Of a stretch of 64,000 bases of DNA, positions 60,591-64,000 are shown in pieces. The notes under the pieces were generated by a model that saw only the letters and a list, made by a program, of their open reading frames with translations, was not told the origin of the DNA and did no database searches. The stretch is from Oscillospiraceae bacterium (GTDB lineage Bacteria; Bacillota; Clostridia; Oscillospirales; Oscillospiraceae): assembly GCA_009781515.1 (NCBI GenBank), contig WQXY01000002.1, positions 62,001-126,000 on the forward strand, read 5' to 3'. The position numbers and the translations under genes are program-made. Numbering within the stretch: position 1 is the first letter of the stretch; every line of letters starts with the position of its first letter.

Positions 60591-61589
60591 ATGGGAAAAT
60601 CAGAGTTTCGCAAACCACTTGTTACGCACATCTATACCGCAGACCCGTCGGCACATGTATTTGAGGACAAAATCTATATTTATCCGTCACATGACCTTGT
60701 AAATGAAGGTCTTGACGACGGCAAGGGCGACCATTTTCAAATGAAAGACTACCATGTCTTATCCTTGGACGACATTGGTGCCGTCTGCACCGACCACGGC
60801 GAGGCGCTTCATATTGATAATGTGCCGTGGGCAAGTAAACAAATGTGGGCACCCGATGCAGCATACAAAAACGGCAAGTATTATTTCTATTTTCCTGCCA
60901 AGGATAAAGACGACATTTTCCGTATCGGCGCGGCTGTCAGCGACAGACCCGAGGGACCCTTTAAGCCGGAGCCGGATTATATACAAGGCAGCTTTAGTAT
61001 AGACCCCGCCGTTTTTGTTGACGACGACGGCAGGGCATACATGTATTTCGGCGGTCTTTGGGGCGGTCAGCTTGAAAAATGGCAAACAGGCGAATTTGTC
61101 CGTGGCGAGGAAGAAATGACAGCGGGTGAGGACGGACCTCAAGGCACTCAAACAGCACTCGGAGCTATGGTTGCCGAGCTAAACGACGATATGCTCTCCT
61201 TTAAAACAAAACCGCAGGAAATAAAAATCCATGACGAAAACGGCAAGCCCTTAACAGCGGACGACAAGGATAGGTGGTATTTTGAAGGGCCGTGGATGCA
61301 TAAATTTAACGGGAAGTATTACCTGTCATACTCAACGGGTCCGACGCATTATCTTTGTTATGCGGAAAGCGAAAGTCCCACAGGCCCCTTTAAGTATAAA
61401 GGAAGACTAATGGAGCCGGTTGTCGGTTGGACTACACATCACAGTATTGTAGAGTTTAAGGGTAAGTGGTATTTGTTCTACCACGACAGCAAACTCTCAG
61501 GCGGGCAGACACATCTTCGTACCGTCATGCACACCGAGCTTGAAATTGCCCCCGACGGCACAATAACAACGATAGTACCTTATGAGTAA
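60591..61589 (+). CDS. Glycoside hydrolase family 43
   Basis: 332 residues, TAGGAGG upstream, 9 bp after the ABC-F gene. Five-bladed propeller motifs of GH43: base Asp in TADPSAHVFEDKIYIYPSHD, the WAPDAAYKNGKYYFYF segment, modulating Asp in FSIDPAVFVDDDGRAYMYFG, and acid Glu in WYFEGPWMHKFNGKYYLSYS. HHSIVEFKGKWYLFYHD closes the ring. No signal peptide. Arabinose or xylose removal from hemicellulose fragments is the likely role; it is away from the main saccharide locus. Confidence 0.92.
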   Translation: MGKSEFRKPLVTHIYTADPSAHVFEDKIYIYPSHDLVNEGLDDGKGDHFQMKDYHVLSLDDIGAVCTDHGEALHIDNVPWASKQMWAPDAAYKNGKYYFYFPAKDKDDIFRIGAAVSDRPEGPFKPEPDYIQGSFSIDPAVFVDDDGRAYMYFGGLWGGQLEKWQTGEFVRGEEEMTAGEDGPQGTQTALGAMVAELNDDMLSFKTKPQEIKIHDENGKPLTADDKDRWYFEGPWMHKFNGKYYLSYSTGPTHYLCYAESESPTGPFKYKGRLMEPVVGWTTHHSIVEFKGKWYLFYHDSKLSGGQTHLRTVMHTELEIAPDGTITTIVPYE

Positions 61590-61597
61590 ATCTAACT

Positions 61598-62341
61598 ATG
61601 GCAAATGTATATAAATGTGAAATAACAGAAAACACACAGCTCACGGGTGAAGTTTATTCACTTGTGTTTTCATGCGAAGAAATCGCAGCAAGCTCATATG
61701 CGGGGCAGTTTGTGCATATTAAATGCGGCAAAGAGCGGCTTTTGAGACGGCCAATCAGCATATGCAGTGTCTTCGCTGACTGTGTACGTGTGGTTTATGA
61801 AGTCAAAGGCGAGGGGACGAAATGGCTCTCGGAGCAGGCGGCAGGACAAAAACTTGACATACTCGGGCCGCTCGGAAACGGCTTTTCACTTCCCGAGGGC
61901 AAAATAATCATAGTCGGCGGCGGAATTGGCACACCGCCAATGCTCTATGCAGCAAAAACCGCTCACGGCAGCGTTACCGCCATACTCGGCTTTCGTGACA
62001 AAAGCAAAATAATATTACAAGAAGAGTTTGAAAAAACCTGCGACGAGGTAATTATCACAACAGACGACGGCAGTGCGGGCATACACGGCTTTGTAACACA
62101 GCCGCTTGAAGACTTGCTTTCTAAAGGCGGGGACAATGCAGTCCTCTCATGCGGGCCGCAAATCATGCAGGACGGCATTATAAAGCTGTGCAAAAAGTAC
62201 AATGTGCCGGTGCAGGTATCACTCGAAGAGCGAATGGCATGTGGCGTAGGAGCCTGCCTTGTTTGTGCCTGCGAGGCATTTGACATGAAACGCGTCTGCG
62301 TCGACGGACCTGTATTTGAGGTTGAAATGAAACTTCCATGA
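61598..62341 (+). CDS. pyrK: Dihydroorotate dehydrogenase electron-transfer subunit PyrK
   Basis: 247 residues. FAD-binding RRPISICSV and the NAD-binding KIIIVGGGIGTPPMLYA are clear. The C-terminal 2Fe-2S ligands are the four Cys in CGVGACLVCACEAF and MKRVCVDGPVF. It passes electrons between PyrD and NAD in pyrimidine synthesis. The gene is 8 bp after GH43, with no good ribosome site of its own, and its stop lies in a hairpin. Confidence 0.95.
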   Translation: MANVYKCEITENTQLTGEVYSLVFSCEEIAASSYAGQFVHIKCGKERLLRRPISICSVFADCVRVVYEVKGEGTKWLSEQAAGQKLDILGPLGNGFSLPEGKIIIVGGGIGTPPMLYAAKTAHGSVTAILGFRDKSKIILQEEFEKTCDEVIITTDDGSAGIHGFVTQPLEDLLSKGGDNAVLSCGPQIMQDGIIKLCKKYNVPVQVSLEERMACGVGACLVCACEAFDMKRVCVDGPVFEVEMKLP

Positions 62342-62364
62342 TAATATACATTATCATGGAAGTT
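62331..62364 (+). other. Hairpin over pyrK stop, before pyrD
   Basis: AACTTCCATGATAA (62331-62344) and TTATCATGGAAGTT (62351-62364) pair perfectly with loop TATACA. It holds the pyrK stop codon and ends 5 bases before the pyrD ribosome site. With no T tract, it more likely alters message stability or coupling than ends transcription. Confidence 0.6.
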
Positions 62365-62378
62365 AAAAAGGAAAAATA

Positions 62379-63287
62379 ATGGATTTATCAGTTAACTTTA
62401 CAAACATAAAATTCAAAAATCCGATTGTTACGGCATCGGGAACATTCGGCTTTGGCAGAGAATATGCCGAGTATTACGACATCTCAAAGCTTGGCGGCAT
62501 ATGCGTCAAAGGGCTGACAGCCGCACCGCGCCTCGGCAACAAACCGCCGCGTGTCGCAGAAACCCCGATGGGAATGTTAAACAGCGTCGGACTGCAAAAC
62601 CCGGGGGTGGACGCATTTATTCGCGACGAATTGCCATATCTGCGTAAATATGATACTGTTTTGATAGCAAACATTTCAGGCAATACAATCGAAGAATACG
62701 CCGAAATGACACAGAAACTCTCAGACGCAGGCATTGACATCATCGAAGTCAACGTGTCATGCCCGAATGTAAAAGCCGGAGGAATGGCGTTCGGAACATC
62801 ACCCGACAGTGTCGCAGCAGTTACAGGGGCGGTAAAACAAGTTGCAGCAGTGCCGATAATGATTAAGCTCTCGCCAAACGTAACCGACATTGCTCAAATC
62901 GCAAAAGCCGCCGAAAACGCAGGAGCGGACGCAATATCACTTATAAACACATTGCTCGGTATGAAAATTGACATAACAACCCGAAAGCCTGTATTAAACA
63001 ACAACGTCGGAGGACTGTCGGGACCTGCAATTTTTCCCGTAGCTGTCAGAATGGTCTGGCAGGCGGCGGCAGCAGTAAAAATACCCGTGCTCGCAATGGG
63101 CGGGGTGACTACGGGAAACGACGCGGCAGAAATGATGCTTGCCGGAGCGGATCTTATCGGGGTCGGCACAGCCTGCTTTGATGACCCGTACGCACCTGTA
63201 AAAATCATAGAGCAGCTCGCACAGTACATGAGGCAAAACAAAATAGAAAGAGCCTGCGACATAACGGGGAAGGTAGAAATAAATTGA
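62379..63287 (+). CDS. pyrD: Dihydroorotate dehydrogenase, type 1B catalytic subunit
   Basis: 302 residues, AAAAAGG upstream. [73 protein letters not shown] (with the active-site Cys), [20 protein letters not shown], and [20 protein letters not shown] for FMN phosphate. It works with PyrK and uses NAD. The last stop overlaps the next start (TTGA). Confidence 0.96.
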   Translation: MDLSVNFTNIKFKNPIVTASGTFGFGREYAEYYDISKLGGICVKGLTAAPRLGNKPPRVAETPMGMLNSVGLQNPGVDAFIRDELPYLRKYDTVLIANISGNTIEEYAEMTQKLSDAGIDIIEVNVSCPNVKAGGMAFGTSPDSVAAVTGAVKQVAAVPIMIKLSPNVTDIAQIAKAAENAGADAISLINTLLGMKIDITTRKPVLNNNVGGLSGPAIFPVAVRMVWQAAAAVKIPVLAMGGVTTGNDAAEMMLAGADLIGVGTACFDDPYAPVKIIEQLAQYMRQNKIERACDITGKVEIN

Positions 63288-64000
63288 CGAAGATATTCTT
63301 AGTAAGACATGCCGAAGCGGAGGGGAACATATACCGCCGTGCACATGGGCATTATAACGGGCTTGTTACCGAAAAAGGAAACAAGCAGATTGAACTGTTA
63401 ACAGACCGCTTTAAGGACGAACACATAGATGCGGTATATTCCAGTGACCTAACAAGAGCCTCAAAAACCGCTGCGGCAATAAGTGAGCCGCGTGGATTAA
63501 CCATAAACAAAACAAAACAGCTCAGAGAAGTTGACATTGGAGCTTGGGAAGACCGCCCGTGGGGAGAGATAGGATATACCGACCACGACATGAACATATA
63601 TTTCAACAAAGACCCTGCAAGGTGGCATGTTACAGGCGGCGAAAGCTACGGCGATGCAGGAAAACGTATGCTTGAGTGCATCACGGACACTGCAAAAAAA
63701 CATGACGGCGAAACCATTGCAATGTTTTCGCACGGCTTTTCGATAAGGACGCTGCTTTGTTTATTAAAAGAAATACCCTCACATGAAACGGAACAAATGC
63801 CCTATTGCGACAACACGGCTGTTACGCTTTTGACATATGATAACGGCGAAATAAAAATAGAATTTGCGGGAGACAACTCACACCTCGGTACAAAACACAG
63901 CACCTTGGCACATCAGTCATGGTGGCGTGCAGAGGAAAAACGCAAGCCCGAAAACTTAAGATTTTTGCCGTTAAATGACGTAGCAGGGGAGTCTCTTATA
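63284..64000 (+). CDS. Histidine phosphatase family protein (3' end cut by window)
   Basis: A frame of 239 codons from TTG 63284, overlapping the pyrD stop, with GGGGAAGG upstream, runs to the window edge. The phosphate-accepting motif is [11 protein letters not shown], then [26 protein letters not shown], and the second His in [12 protein letters not shown]. The phosphatase fold ends near residue 200; the tail ([21 protein letters not shown]) reads like the start of a further domain, maybe a GNAT acetyltransferase. Confidence 0.85.
   Translation, partial: MTKIFLVRHAEAEGNIYRRAHGHYNGLVTEKGNKQIELLTDRFKDEHIDAVYSSDLTRASKTAAAISEPRGLTINKTKQLREVDIGAWEDRPWGEIGYTDHDMNIYFNKDPARWHVTGGESYGDAGKRMLECITDTAKKHDGETIAMFSHGFSIRTLLCLLKEIPSHETEQMPYCDNTAVTLLTYDNGEIKIEFAGDNSHLGTKHSTLAHQSWWRAEEKRKPENLRFLPLNDVAGESLI

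Overview
The window looks like chromosomal DNA of a low-to-mid GC Gram-positive anaerobe of the class Clostridia, probably a fibre-degrading gut or rumen type. Evidence: strong GGAGG-type ribosome sites, DUF4364 and DUF3048 proteins, CtsR/McsA/ClpC, rubrerythrin, PPi-type phosphofructokinase, PyrK/PyrD (type 1B), a C+ L31 protein, and three sugar ABC importers without their own ATPase. Genus cannot be fixed from the sequence alone.

Layout. 1-5 kb: a truncated membrane sensor; a three-gene minus-strand operon (DUF4364, a membrane protein fused to an aminoglycoside 3-N-acetyltransferase-like domain, a HAD phosphatase); a divergent DUF3048 protein. 5.1-12.6 kb: an AT-rich accessory island. Two signal-less BIG2 proteins share their leader and BIG2 modules but carry unrelated C-terminal domains (one a phage-tail-lysozyme-like domain). 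Each is convergent with a lipoprotein that has a nearly constant N-terminus and a different C-terminus. The pairs are bounded by four direct copies of a short repeat. Around them lie a small Cys-containing BIG2 protein, a radical SAM enzyme, an XhlA-like protein, a holin-like protein and an XRE regulator. I read this as a recombining cassette system, possibly effector plus immunity/anchor with holin-aided release; this is inference. 12.6-14.5 kb: ECF-like sigma factor, DUF4367-type anti-sigma protein and a small secreted protein.

14.5-17.6 kb: central metabolism (fba, PPi-PFK) and rubrerythrin. 17.6-48.3 kb: about 31 kb on the plus strand devoted to a beta-glucan, most likely xyloglucan. It holds GH2, GH3, GH31 (alpha-xylosidase type) and two GH5 lipoproteins, three ABC import systems (six permeases and three binding proteins), an NHL/Yip1/DUF5696 module and two membrane-anchored surface proteins. 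Extracellular GH5 enzymes would cut the backbone, the importers would take up oligosaccharides, and the cytoplasmic GH31, GH2 and GH3 enzymes would finish them. One binding protein has a one-base frameshift in a G8 tract inside its signal peptide. Dispersed palindromic repeats of two families fill the intergenic gaps.

48.3-64 kb: tRNA-Gln(CTG), rpmE, hflX, metY, a XerD-type recombinase, ctsR-mcsA-clpC (no mcsB, with two CtsR boxes), a nicotinate phosphoribosyltransferase, an ABC-F protein with a degenerate second ATPase site, a GH43 enzyme, pyrK-pyrD and a truncated histidine phosphatase. No rRNA, CRISPR array or transposase gene was seen.
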